This document shows positions 25,236 through 34,934 of a stretch of DNA of 64,000 nt, piece by piece. Below the pieces are notes generated by a model. That model saw only the letters and a list, made by a program, of their open reading frames with translations, ran no database searches and was not told the DNA's origin. The stretch comes from Nocardioides salarius. GTDB taxonomy: Bacteria; Actinomycetota; Actinomycetes; Propionibacteriales; Nocardioidaceae. The stretch covers positions 1,426,001 through 1,490,000 of the forward strand of contig NZ_JAFBBZ010000001.1 of NCBI RefSeq assembly GCF_016907435.1, in the 5' to 3' direction. Position numbers and translations under genes: made by a program. Position 1 is the first letter of the stretch, and every line of letters begins with the position of its first letter.

Positions 25236-25925
25236 GTGCAGACCATCGGACTCATCGGCGGGATGAGCTGGGAGAGCAGCGCCGCCTACTACGAAGCCCT
25301 CAACACCGGTGTGGAGAAGCGCCTCGGCGACCTCCACTCGGCCCGCACCGTGATGACCTCGGTCGACTTCGCGGAGGTCACGGCCCTGCAGGAGGCCGAG
25401 GACTGGGACGCCGTCGCCGCGCTCCTCGTCGCGGCCGCCCAGGGCGTCGAGCGCGCCGGCGCCGACTTCCTGATGCTGTGCACCACGACGTTCCACCGGG
25501 TCGCCGACCAGGTCGCCGCGGCGGTCGACATCCCGCTTCTGCACCTGGCCGACGTGCTCGCCGACGCCTGCGTGGCCAACGACGTCAAGGAGGTCGGCTT
25601 CCTCGGCACGACCTTCGCGATGGAGCGCTCGTTCTTCACCGACCGGCTGCGTGAGCGGGGGCTGACGGTGCACGTGCCGCAGCCCGACCACCACGAGACG
25701 GTCAACCGGATCATCTACGACGAGCTCGTCCACGGCCGCGTGGTCACCAAGTCGCGCCGCACCGTGGTCGGCCTGATCGACGAGCTGTGGGACGCCGGCG
25801 CCGGCGCGGTCATCCTCGGCTGCACCGAGCTCGAGCTCCTCGTGCACCAGTCGGACGCCAACATCCCGGTGCTCGGCTCGACCAGCCTGCACGTCGAGGC
25901 CGCCCTGGCCCGCGCCCTGGCCTGA
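25236..25925 (+). CDS. aspartate/glutamate racemase family protein
   Basis: A 229-aa PLP-independent racemase fold. It has IGLIGGMSWESSAAYY at the N terminus, the first catalytic Cys region LMLCTTTFH (about residue 81) and the second GCTELELL (about residue 190). This is the layout of aspartate racemase (YgeA/RacX group). Exact substrate is uncertain. The GTG start follows GAGACT by six bases, consistent with a leaderless mRNA. Confidence 0.85.
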   Translation: MQTIGLIGGMSWESSAAYYEALNTGVEKRLGDLHSARTVMTSVDFAEVTALQEAEDWDAVAALLVAAAQGVERAGADFLMLCTTTFHRVADQVAAAVDIPLLHLADVLADACVANDVKEVGFLGTTFAMERSFFTDRLRERGLTVHVPQPDHHETVNRIIYDELVHGRVVTKSRRTVVGLIDELWDAGAGAVILGCTELELLVHQSDANIPVLGSTSLHVEAALARALA

Positions 25926-25942
25926 CCTGACCTGGGGTCACC

Positions 25943-26473
25943 GTGGAGCTGGTCGCGGTCGGCAGCACCGACCTCGACCGGGCGACGCGGGGTCGCCTGC
26001 GCGCCCTGTGGGACCTCGCCTTCGACGGCCGTTTCGGTGACGACGACGAGTCCCACGCCTACGGCGGCGTCCACGTCGTGGCGTGGTCGGGTCCCGACCT
26101 GGTCGCGCACGCGAGTGCTGTCCCTCGACGGATCCGCTTCGACCGGACCTGGCACGGCGTCGGCTACGTCGAGGCCGTCGCCACCCACCCCGACCACCAG
26201 GGCCGCGGCGTCGGCCGCGCGACCATGCAGCGGCTGCAGGTCGAGATCGCTGAGCACTGGCCGGTCGCGATGCTCTCGACCGGCGCGACCACCGGGTTCT
26301 ACGAACGGCTCGGCTGGGAGCGGTGGCGGGGCACGTCGTACACCCGCTCCCCCGCCGGCACCGTCGCCGACGGCGAGCACGACGGCCTGATGATCCTGCG
26401 CCTCGACCCCGCCCTGGTGCCCGACCTGGGGGTGGACGTGACCTGCGAGGACCGGCCCGGAGACGCCTGGTGA
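25943..26473 (+). CDS. GNAT acetyltransferase resembling AAC(2')-I aminoglycoside acetyltransferases
   Basis: The 176-aa protein has the acetyl-CoA loop HPDHQGRGVGRATM and YVEAVATHP. It also shows features shared with AAC(2')-Ic: HVVAWSGPDLVAHASAVPRR near the N terminus, LSTGATTGFYERLGWERWRG, and a C terminus ending CEDRPGDAW, comparable to the CDWRAGDVW end of the mycobacterial enzyme. Chromosomal AAC(2') homologues in actinobacteria can be intrinsic and may have other substrates. It is 17 bases after the racemase gene and probably co-transcribed. Confidence 0.8.
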   Translation: MELVAVGSTDLDRATRGRLRALWDLAFDGRFGDDDESHAYGGVHVVAWSGPDLVAHASAVPRRIRFDRTWHGVGYVEAVATHPDHQGRGVGRATMQRLQVEIAEHWPVAMLSTGATTGFYERLGWERWRGTSYTRSPAGTVADGEHDGLMILRLDPALVPDLGVDVTCEDRPGDAW

Positions 26474-26580
26474 CGGTCGGTGGGAGGTTTGCGCCGGGTC
26501 GGCGGGTGATTTGCGCCGGGTCGACGGGAGGTTTGAGCCGGGTCGGCGGGTGATTTGCGCCGGGTCGGCGGGAGGTTTGG

Positions 26581-28044
26581 GGCTCTCCTGTCTCTTCCGT
26601 GGGTCATGTGCGCCCGGGGAGGGTGGGCCGGTGGCCGCCGAGGTTGAGCATGGCCAGCGCGATGAGGGCTTCGGGTGATCTGAATCCGAAGGCGACGCGG
26701 GTGATGAGTCGGATCTTGGTGTTGATCGATTCGATGCGTCCGTTGGACAGGTCGTGCTCGATGGCGGCCAGGATCGATGTGCGGTGCTTGGTGATTCGTC
26801 GTTGCAGCTCGACGAAGGAGGGAAGCCGGCATCTTCGGGCCCAGGCGATCCAGGCATCGAGGGCCTCGCAGGCTTGGTTGTAGGGCAGCTGGAAGACCAC
26901 GCGCAGACCTTCTTTGAGCAGGTAGGCGCGGTGGAGGCGTGGATCGGTCTTGGCGATCCACTCAAGCTTGGCGCGTTGACGGGTGGTGAGGTTCTCGGGG
27001 TTCTTCCACAGCGCGTAGCGGGCACGTTTGAGGCCGCGTGCGCGACCGGTCGCGTCGTGTCGTCGCCCTTGGGGGCCGTGGCCGGGGCCGTTGCCGTACG
27101 TGCCGCCGGGGGCACGACGCGCGTTGTTCCACGCTGCGCGGCGTTCGACGTCGAGGGCCTCGGTGGCCCAGCCCACCACGTGGAAGGGATCAGCGCAGCG
27201 CACCGCCTGGGGACATCGTTGCGCCACCACGTCGCTGATCCACTGCGCGCCGTCGGCGCTGACATGGGTGATCTGAGCGCACCGACCGGGCGAGGACTCC
27301 TCGAGAGCATCGAAGAACCGGCCCAGGGTCTCGCGGTCGCGTCCGGGCTGGGCCCAGATGAGTCGTCCGGTGTCGTGGTCGACGACCACGGTCAGGTACT
27401 TGTGGCCGCGCTTGTAGGAGATCTCATCGATGCCGATTCGTCGCAGGCCGGCGAACTGGTCGATCCCGGCCGCGGTGTCGGCCCACACCCTGGTGATGAT
27501 CGAGCCCACCGTGCGCCACGCGATGCGCATCAGCTGGGTCACCGCGCTCTTGGAGCACTGCGTGGCCAACCAGGCGACCTGTTGATCAAAGGCACGGGTG
27601 TGCCCGGCCCCGTGGCGTGCCCAGGGCACCTGCCGGACCGTGGGGCCATGCACTGCGCACCGGACCCGCGGCGAATCGGCTTCCAAGTACACCTGGATGA
27701 CACCGAGGTCCAGGGCCCGCCAGCGTCGGCGGTCCTCGCCAGGGTCGTACCAGCTGCTGGGTGCCCCGCACACCCCGCAGCGGCCGCGTTTGGCGCGACG
27801 TGGGCGCACGTGAGCGACCAGGACACCCCCGAGTGACCCGTCGGAATCGGCGTCCTGGTTGAACTCGACACCCTCGATCACCGCTGTCGCATCGACGCCC
27901 AACAAGGCGCGCCATAGGCTGGCGTCCCGCACGCCGTTCTCCTGCCCTTGGTTTCGGACTCTAGACAAGCCAGAAACCTAGACAGAGAACGGCGTGCGCC
28001 ACATCAGGCCACGCTCAGCGACCCACGGAAGGGTCACAAGAGCC
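26581..28044 (-). mobile_element. ISL3-family insertion sequence, complete, 1464 bp
   Basis: Terminal inverted repeats begin GGCTCT at both ends (26581-26605 and 28044-28020) and match at 21 of 25 positions. The flanking aggtttgg (26573-26580 and 28045-28052) is an exact 8-bp target duplication, the size expected for ISL3. The element carries one intact transposase gene. Removing the element and one copy of the duplication restores a perfect fifth unit of the 22-bp array, showing that the insertion is younger than the array. Confidence 0.95.
26604..27932 (-). CDS. ISL3-family transposase
   Basis: The 442-aa transposase has an N-terminal zinc finger (CGVCGAP and later Cys/His), an HTH region, and a DDE nuclease core: RRIGIDEISYKRGHKYLTVVVDHDTGR, VSADGAQWISDV, and NGRIESINTKIRLITRVAFGFRS near the C terminus. 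The GTG at 27932 is preferred because AGGAG lies six bases upstream. A TTG at 27968 is also in frame. The gene is intact, so the element may still be mobile. Confidence 0.93.
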   Translation of the reverse strand: MRDASLWRALLGVDATAVIEGVEFNQDADSDGSLGGVLVAHVRPRRAKRGRCGVCGAPSSWYDPGEDRRRWRALDLGVIQVYLEADSPRVRCAVHGPTVRQVPWARHGAGHTRAFDQQVAWLATQCSKSAVTQLMRIAWRTVGSIITRVWADTAAGIDQFAGLRRIGIDEISYKRGHKYLTVVVDHDTGRLIWAQPGRDRETLGRFFDALEESSPGRCAQITHVSADGAQWISDVVAQRCPQAVRCADPFHVVGWATEALDVERRAAWNNARRAPGGTYGNGPGHGPQGRRHDATGRARGLKRARYALWKNPENLTTRQRAKLEWIAKTDPRLHRAYLLKEGLRVVFQLPYNQACEALDAWIAWARRCRLPSFVELQRRITKHRTSILAAIEHDLSNGRIESINTKIRLITRVAFGFRSPEALIALAMLNLGGHRPTLPGRT

Positions 28045-28058
28045 AGGTTTGGGCCGGG

Positions 28059-29471
28059 TCAGCGGTGGCCCAGGTCCAGGACGAGCTCGACGAGGCGCGC
28101 CAGGTCGGGGGTGAGGGCCTGCTCCCCGACCTGGGCGCAGTCGCCGCAGACGTCGAGGTCGTAGACGAACCGGTCGGGCTGGGGGGCCGGCTGGTGGGCC
28201 GCGACCGCGGTGACGTCGACGCGCGCTGCGAGGCCGCGCAGCTCGGGCACCCGGGGGTCGTCGGAGGCGAGGTCGACGTCGGCCTCGGCGGGCACGCCCA
28301 CGAACCCCCCGGTACGCCGCACCCGCACCACCCCCGTGGCCGGCACCGTGGCCGGCACCGTGGCCGGCGCGGTGGCCGGCGCGGTCGCCGGCCCACCCCC
28401 GCCGTCCCCTGAGGTCCGCGGCGCCCCGGCGCCGGTCGGCGCGACCGCCCGGGGCTCGACCCCGACGGCGTCCCAGGCCGCGGCGACGGCCTCGGCGTGC
28501 CGGCCCGCGGTGGCCAGGGTCGCGGCCGCGAAGCCGGCGAAGTCGGTGCGCGGGCCGACGAGCCCACCGCTCAGCGCGTCGTACCAGACCTGGCCGGCGC
28601 CGGCCCAGGTCGTGCCGCGGGGCCCGGGGTCGGCGGCGCCGATGGCGAGTGCGGCGAGGTGGAAGGCGCGGTTGGGGATGCCGGAGTTGAGGTGCACCCC
28701 GCCGTGGTCGTCGGTGGTGACGACGAAGTCGTCCAGGTGCCCGGGCTGCGGGTCGCGGCCCAGCCGCGGGTCGTCGTAGGCCGAGCCGGGCTGGGCCATG
28801 TCGCGCAGCCCGCGGGCCTGCACGCCGGGCAGGAAGAGGCCCTCGCCGATGAGCCAGTCGCCCTGGTCGGGGCGCTGGTCGAGCAGCCGCTGCTTGAGGC
28901 AGGCCGCGACCACGTCGGAGACGTGCTCGTTGAGCGCGCCCGGCTGGTCTGCGTACACCAGGCCGGCGGTGTGCTCGGTCAGCGCGTGCGCCAGCTCGTG
29001 GCCCAGCACGTCGACGGGCTTGGTGAACCGGTCGAAGACGACGCCGTCGCCGTCGCCGAAGACCAGCTGGGTGCCGTCCCAGAAGGCGTTGGCGTAGTCG
29101 CGGCCGTAGTGCACCGTGAGCGAGACCGGCGCCCCGGCGCCGTCGTAGGAGTCGCGGCCCCACGCCTCGGCGAGCAGCGCCAGCGAGGCCGCGATGCCGG
29201 TGGCAGCCTCGTCGACCGCGGCGTCGCCGACGGCGGGCGCCCCGGCCGCGCGGGCCGGGCGGCCGGGCAGCGTGCTGGTCGACCCGGCGTCGTGCACGGT
29301 CCAGGCCCGCAGGCCGGGGGTGGTGATCAGCGCCGCCGCCGGCGCGGGCCCGGCGAGCCGCGCCGCGCGCAGCGCCTCGTCGACCGCGAGGGTGGCGTCG
29401 TACCCCAGCGCGCGCTGCAGGTAGGGCGGGACGAAGCAGTGCCGGGGCTCGCGCGCGGGTCCGAGGGTCAT
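28059..29471 (-). CDS. M4 (thermolysin-type, protealysin-like) metallopeptidase fused to an emfourin-like inhibitor domain
   Basis: The 470-aa protein has no signal peptide. The N terminus HCFVPPYLQRAL resembles the short PPxL propeptide of protealysin-type enzymes. The zinc site is HELAH (158-162) with NEHVSD as the third ligand region, and GGVHLNSGIPNRAFH carries the catalytic His. After a Thr/Ala/Pro linker (about residues 350-375), the last 95 residues (VRRTGGFVGV ... DRFVYDLDV ... LARLVELVLD) look like emfourin, the protein inhibitor normally encoded next to protealysin genes. The ATG at 29471 is preferred; a GTG at 29486 is in frame. The 3' end is 15 bases from the IS-interrupted array. 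Confidence 0.85.
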   Translation of the reverse strand: MTLGPAREPRHCFVPPYLQRALGYDATLAVDEALRAARLAGPAPAAALITTPGLRAWTVHDAGSTSTLPGRPARAAGAPAVGDAAVDEAATGIAASLALLAEAWGRDSYDGAGAPVSLTVHYGRDYANAFWDGTQLVFGDGDGVVFDRFTKPVDVLGHELAHALTEHTAGLVYADQPGALNEHVSDVVAACLKQRLLDQRPDQGDWLIGEGLFLPGVQARGLRDMAQPGSAYDDPRLGRDPQPGHLDDFVVTTDDHGGVHLNSGIPNRAFHLAALAIGAADPGPRGTTWAGAGQVWYDALSGGLVGPRTDFAGFAAATLATAGRHAEAVAAAWDAVGVEPRAVAPTGAGAPRTSGDGGGGPATAPATAPATVPATVPATGVVRVRRTGGFVGVPAEADVDLASDDPRVPELRGLAARVDVTAVAAHQPAPQPDRFVYDLDVCGDCAQVGEQALTPDLARLVELVLDLGHR

Positions 29472-29535
29472 CTGCCCAGCCAACACCCGGGCGCCGACGC
29501 TGGGAAGACCCTCACGACGAGGCCCGGGAGGACCC

Positions 29536-30006
29536 TCAGGCGGGCGTCCGCTCCGGCGGGAAGCCGCCGGTGGCCACCGGGCCCCAGGAGACCGGCGTGA
29601 TCCGCAGCAGCGACTTGCCCTGACGGCGCATCGCGGCTCGGTACTCCTCCCAGTCGGGGTGCTCGCCGGAGATGCAACGGAAGTACTCGACCAGCGCGTC
29701 CTCGGCCTCCGGCGAGGGCATGTCGAGCACCTCGGCGGTGCCGTCGACCTGCACGTAGGGCCCGTCCCAGTCGTCGGAGTGCACCAGCACCGTGGCCTCG
29801 GCGCGGCGGCGCAGGTTGGCGGCCTTCGCGCGCTGCGGGTACGTCGAGATCACCAGCCGGCCGTCGGCGTCGACTCCGCCGGTCACGGGCGAGACCTGGG
29901 GGCGGCCGTCGGCGCGCAGCGTCATCAGCGTCATCTTGTGGCGGGGCCGCACGAACTCCAGCAGCCCGTCGAGGTCGACACGGTCGGTGGTCGCGATGGA
30001 GGCCAT
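29536..30006 (-). CDS. PPOX-class F420/FMN-dependent oxidoreductase
   Basis: The 156-aa protein has the split-barrel fold of pyridoxamine-phosphate-oxidase-like proteins. Signatures are MTLMTLRADGRPQVSPVTGGVDADGRLVISTY, AANLRRRAEATVLVHSDDW and YVQVDGTAEVLD. Actinobacterial members of this class (TIGR03618-like) usually use F420. Substrate is not evident. It is divergent from the duplicated SDR gene with 75 bases between the starts. Confidence 0.82.
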   Translation of the reverse strand: MASIATTDRVDLDGLLEFVRPRHKMTLMTLRADGRPQVSPVTGGVDADGRLVISTYPQRAKAANLRRRAEATVLVHSDDWDGPYVQVDGTAEVLDMPSPEAEDALVEYFRCISGEHPDWEEYRAAMRRQGKSLLRITPVSWGPVATGGFPPERTPA

Positions 30007-30069
30007 GTCGACGACGATAGCCACGCCCCACCCACCCCCAGGGGTCCTGGCCGGGCCCCCGGCGCGACC

Positions 30070-30075
30070 TAGGTT
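30070..30075 (+). promoter_or_regulatory. -10 box giving a leaderless SDR-heliorhodopsin mRNA
   Basis: TAGGTT ends exactly six bases before the ATG at 30082, so transcription would start at or next to the A of the start codon. The same arrangement (TAGGTT, six bases, start) precedes the MFS gene at 35939. Confidence 0.55.
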
Positions 30076-30081
30076 CGACGG

Positions 30082-31140
30082 ATGCGGATCGACGGAGCAC
30101 GGGTGCTGGTGGCGGGGGCGACGGGCGTGCTCGGCCGCGCCCTGGCCGTGGGGCTGCACGAGCAGGGCGCCCGCGTGGTGGCCGCCGGGCGCGACCCAGA
30201 CCGCCTCGCCGAGGTGGCCGCGGCCCTGGGCACCGGCGCCCAGCACCTCGACGTGGTCGACGCCGGCTCCTGCGCCGCGGCCGTGCGGGGCGCGGCCGAC
30301 GAGCTGGGCGGGCTCGACCTGCTGGTCGTCGCCACCGGTGCCGCCGGCTTCGGCCGCGCGGTCGAGCTGGAGGAGGCCGTCGCGGAGGAGCTCTTCGCGC
30401 TCAACGCCCTCGGGCCGATGGCGCTGGTGCGGGCGGCGGCGCCGTACGTCGCCGAGGCCCGCGACGGGCAGGGCACCGTCGCGGTGCTCAGCGCCGTGCT
30501 GGCCGAGGGGCTGCACGAGCAGGGTGCGCGGGTGGTGGCCGCCGGGCGCGACCCCGACCGCCTCGCCGAGGTGGCCGAGGCCCTGGGCACCGGCGGCCAG
30601 CACCTCGACGTGGTCGACGCCGGCTCCTGCGCCGCGGCCGTGCGGGGCGCGGCCGACGAGCTGGGCGGGCTCGACCTGCTGGTCGTCGCCACCGGCGCCG
30701 CCGGATTCGGACGCGCGGTCGAGCTGGAGGAGGCCGTCGCGGAGGAGCTCTTCGCGGTCAACACCCTCGGGCCGATGGCGCTGGTGCGCGCGGCGGCGCC
30801 GTACGTCGCCGAGGCCCGCGACGGGCAGGGCACCGTCGCGGTGCTCAGCGCCGTGCTGGCCGACCTGCCGACCGCGGGGATGGCCGACTACTCGGCGGCC
30901 AAGGCGGCGCTGGCGACCTGGCTGCAGGTGCTGCGCCGCGAGGAGCGCCGCTCCTTCCGGGTGCTCGACGCGCGCCCGCCGCACCTCGACACCGGCCTCG
31001 ACACCCGCGCCCTGGCCGGCACCGCGCCACGACTTCCCGCGCCCCTGCCTCACGAGCGCGTCGTGGCGGCCATGATGGAGGCGATCGGTGGCGAGGCCAC
31101 CGAGGTCGTGATGGACGGCAAGGAGCTGGTGGTCCGATGA
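30082..31140 (+). CDS. SDR-like protein with an internal tandem duplication
   Basis: A normal SDR of about 233 aa has been extended to 352 aa by an in-frame 357-bp duplication: 30151-30507 and 30508-30864 differ at only about 13 positions. The NAD(P) motif GATGVLGRAL occurs once, before copy 1. DLLVVATGAAGFGRAV (the NNAG equivalent, with the Asn missing) and AVLSAVLA occur twice. The catalytic-type YSAAK follows copy 2. The second half-Rossmann unit therefore lacks its own glycine loop. The reading frame is intact. The stop overlaps the heliorhodopsin start (ATGA), so the two are translationally coupled. Confidence 0.82.
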   Translation: MRIDGARVLVAGATGVLGRALAVGLHEQGARVVAAGRDPDRLAEVAAALGTGAQHLDVVDAGSCAAAVRGAADELGGLDLLVVATGAAGFGRAVELEEAVAEELFALNALGPMALVRAAAPYVAEARDGQGTVAVLSAVLAEGLHEQGARVVAAGRDPDRLAEVAEALGTGGQHLDVVDAGSCAAAVRGAADELGGLDLLVVATGAAGFGRAVELEEAVAEELFAVNTLGPMALVRAAAPYVAEARDGQGTVAVLSAVLADLPTAGMADYSAAKAALATWLQVLRREERRSFRVLDARPPHLDTGLDTRALAGTAPRLPAPLPHERVVAAMMEAIGGEATEVVMDGKELVVR

Positions 31141-31937
31141 CGCACGCGAAGCACGTCTCACCCGAGCGGGAGCGGCCGGTGGCCAGCGGCGTCACCGACG
31201 AGGCCCTGACCTCCCTGAAGCGCTGGAACATCGGCCTGGCCGTGCTGCACGCCGCCCAGGCGGTGGCGGTGCTGGTGCTGGCCAGCGGCTTCGCGATCAG
31301 CGTCACCTCGTCGTTCCCCCAGGGCCCGCCGGGCACCCCGCCCCCGGCACCCGAGGCGCTCTTCGACGTGCGCATCGGCTGGGCGATCGCGGCGTTCCTG
31401 CTGCTCGCCGCGCTCGACCACGGGCTGACCGGCACGCTGCTGCGCCGGCGCTACGAGCAGGGGCTGCGCGACGGCATCAACCGGTTCCGCTGGGTGGAGT
31501 ACTCCGTCAGCGCGACGCTGATGATCGTCCTGATCGCCTTCTACAACGGCATCACCGGCATCGAGGCGCTGGTCGCGATCATCGGCGCCAACGTCTCGAT
31601 GATCCTCTTCGGCTGGGTCCAGGAGGTGATGAACCCGCCGGGGCGCGAGCGCACCACGATGCTGCCCTTCTGGTTCGGCACCCTGGCCGGCATCGCCCCG
31701 TGGGTCGCGATCGTGGTCAACACCGTCGGCGCCGACACCGTGCCCGGGTTCGTCTACGGCATCGTCGGCTCGCTGTTCGTCTTCTTCATGAGCTTCGGCG
31801 TCAACCAGTGGCTGCAGTACAAGCAGGTCGGCCCGTGGCGCTCCTACGCCTTCGGCGAGAAGGCCTACCTGGTGCTCAGCCTGGTCGCCAAGAGCGCCCT
31901 GGCCTGGCAGATCTTCGGTGGCTCGCTGGCCGGCTGA
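31137..31937 (+). CDS. heliorhodopsin
   Basis: The 266-aa seven-helix protein belongs to the heliorhodopsin family, whose N terminus faces the cytoplasm, the reverse of type 1 rhodopsins. RWVEYSVSATLMIVLIAFYNGI carries the counterion Glu (E121). LVAKSALAWQIF carries the retinal Schiff-base Lys (K252). LDHGLTG and FVFFMSFGVNQWLQYKQVGPWRSYAFGEKAYL are also family-typical. Heliorhodopsins do not pump ions strongly and are thought to be light sensors or signalling partners. No retinal or carotenoid gene is in the window, so chromophore must be made elsewhere or acquired. Coupling with an SDR gene suggests a partner enzyme. Confidence 0.92.
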   Translation: MTHAKHVSPERERPVASGVTDEALTSLKRWNIGLAVLHAAQAVAVLVLASGFAISVTSSFPQGPPGTPPPAPEALFDVRIGWAIAAFLLLAALDHGLTGTLLRRRYEQGLRDGINRFRWVEYSVSATLMIVLIAFYNGITGIEALVAIIGANVSMILFGWVQEVMNPPGRERTTMLPFWFGTLAGIAPWVAIVVNTVGADTVPGFVYGIVGSLFVFFMSFGVNQWLQYKQVGPWRSYAFGEKAYLVLSLVAKSALAWQIFGGSLAG

Positions 31938-31958
31938 GCCGACCTGGCACGTGCGACG

Positions 31959-32044
31959 GAGTCCCCGGCTGACCGGGTACTCATGCGCTTGTCAGGGGTT
32001 GCAACACCCGACAAGTGACGGAGTCCCCGGCCGGCCGGGGACTC
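31959..32044. repeat. three consecutive hairpins between heliorhodopsin and typA
   Basis: Hairpin 1 is gagtccccggctgaccgggtactc (31959-31982, imperfect). Hairpin 2 is cttgtc ... gacaag (31988-32015). Hairpin 3 is a perfect 24-base palindrome at 32021-32044. Hairpins 1 and 3 sit in a direct repeat of period 62 that begins gacggagtccccggc and ends actcatgc. They lie upstream of the predicted typA start site, so they more likely end the heliorhodopsin transcript or bind a protein than attenuate typA. Confidence 0.65.
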
Positions 32045-32083
32045 ATGCAGGCCGCACGAATCGGCGTACGACGCCGCCCGCCG

Positions 32084-32089
32084 TAGAAT
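32084..32089 (+). promoter_or_regulatory. -10 box (TAGAAT) of typA
   Basis: TAGAAT fits the housekeeping -10; transcription would start near 32096, about 45 bases before the ATG. No convincing -35 was found. Confidence 0.5.
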
Positions 32090-32140
32090 CGTCGAGGCCG
32101 GAACCGGCCGTTTCGTCAATCGAAAGCGACGCCGCGCCGC

Positions 32141-34039
<1,899 letters not shown>

Positions 34040-34075
34040 CCCCAGGACCGGCCCGGCCCTGACGCCGTACGCCGC

Positions 34076-34108
34076 AGCGCCCCGCTCCCCTCGTGGGAGC
34101 GGGGCGCT
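34076..34108 (+). terminator. typA terminator
   Basis: A perfect 14-bp stem (34076-34089 with 34095-34108) with a 5-base loop lies 37 bases after the typA stop. No long T-run follows. Confidence 0.8.
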
Positions 34109-34174
34109 CGCCGTTGCGGCCCGTGGCCGACCCGGGGACCGGTCGGCTACCACCGACCAGGGACGATCGGGGGC

Positions 34175-34933
34175 GTGAGCACCGCACCCTCCCCCGCTTC
34201 CGGGACCACCCAAGGCACCGCGCCCGACCTGCTGAACCTGCGCGACGTCGGCGGCCTGAGCACCACCGACGGCCGCACGGTGCGACCCGGGGTGCTGCTG
34301 CGCTGCGCGACGCCGGCCTTCGTCGACGACGAGCAGGTGGCGCGGCTGGTCGACGAGCTCGGGGTCGCGACCCGGGTCGACCTGCGCAGCGAGAAGGAGG
34401 CGGCCGAGGCGACCAGCGCGGCCTTCGACGCCGTCGCGGTCGAGCACCTCGAGGTGCACGCGGGCGAGACCCGCTGGGACTTCGACTCAGCGCACCTCAG
34501 CGACTGGGTGGCCGGGCACTACCTGCGCTTCACCGAGCACTCCCCCGACTCGCTGGTCGCCTTCGCGCGCCTGGTGGGCGACCCGGGCCGCACCGCGGTG
34601 CTGGCGCACTGCACCGCCGGCAAGGACCGCACCGGCACCGCGGTCGCGCTGACCCTGGCCGCCGTGGGCGTGCACGAGGACGACGTGGTCGCCGACTACG
34701 CCCGCACCGAGCAGGCGATGCCGCTGCTGCGCGAGCAGTTCACCCGGCTGCCGTCCTACCAGGAGCGGCTGGCGGCGCTGCCGGCCGAGGCGTTCGGCTC
34801 CACGCCCGAGACGATGCGGCGCTTCCTGCGCCTGGTCGAGCAGACGTACGGCGGGGCGCGGGCCTACCTGCGCACCCACGGGCTCACCGACGCCGAGCTG
34901 GCCGGCCTCGAGCGGCACCTGCTGGGCGACTGA
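34175..34933 (+). CDS. tyrosine-protein phosphatase (PtpB-like)
   Basis: The 252-aa protein starts LLNLRDVGGLSTTDGRTVRPGVLLR, the usual N terminus of the tyrosine/serine phosphatase family that includes mycobacterial PtpB. It has the P-loop HCTAGKDRTG (C-x5-R with the Lys-Asp typical of this group). A signal peptide is absent. It ends one base before the convergent coiled-coil gene. Confidence 0.88.
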   Translation: MSTAPSPASGTTQGTAPDLLNLRDVGGLSTTDGRTVRPGVLLRCATPAFVDDEQVARLVDELGVATRVDLRSEKEAAEATSAAFDAVAVEHLEVHAGETRWDFDSAHLSDWVAGHYLRFTEHSPDSLVAFARLVGDPGRTAVLAHCTAGKDRTGTAVALTLAAVGVHEDDVVADYARTEQAMPLLREQFTRLPSYQERLAALPAEAFGSTPETMRRFLRLVEQTYGGARAYLRTHGLTDAELAGLERHLLGD

Positions 34934-34934
34934 C

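Larger units (their letters stand above)
26479..28060. repeat. 22-bp tandem repeat array (five units, the fifth split by an insertion sequence)
   Basis: Units start at 26479, 26501, 26523, 26545 and 26567, each 22 bases, with the form GGnGGGnGnTTTGnGCCGGGTC. Units 2 and 4 are identical. The fifth is interrupted after 26580 and resumes at 28053 (after the duplicated 8 bases) with gccgggtc. The period is not a multiple of three and no spacers are present, so it is neither coding nor CRISPR. On the other strand the units read GACCCGGC-n14, the same pattern as the array at 37330-37461. Confidence 0.85.

Noticed and set aside
26479..26580. The 22-bp arrays as CRISPR arrays
   Set aside because: There are no spacers between repeats, units are too short and variable, and no cas genes are in the window.
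30151..30864. The SDR duplication as an assembly error
   Set aside because: The two 357-bp copies differ at about 13 positions spread along their length, which collapsed or duplicated reads would not produce. It is kept as a real feature, though resequencing would settle it.
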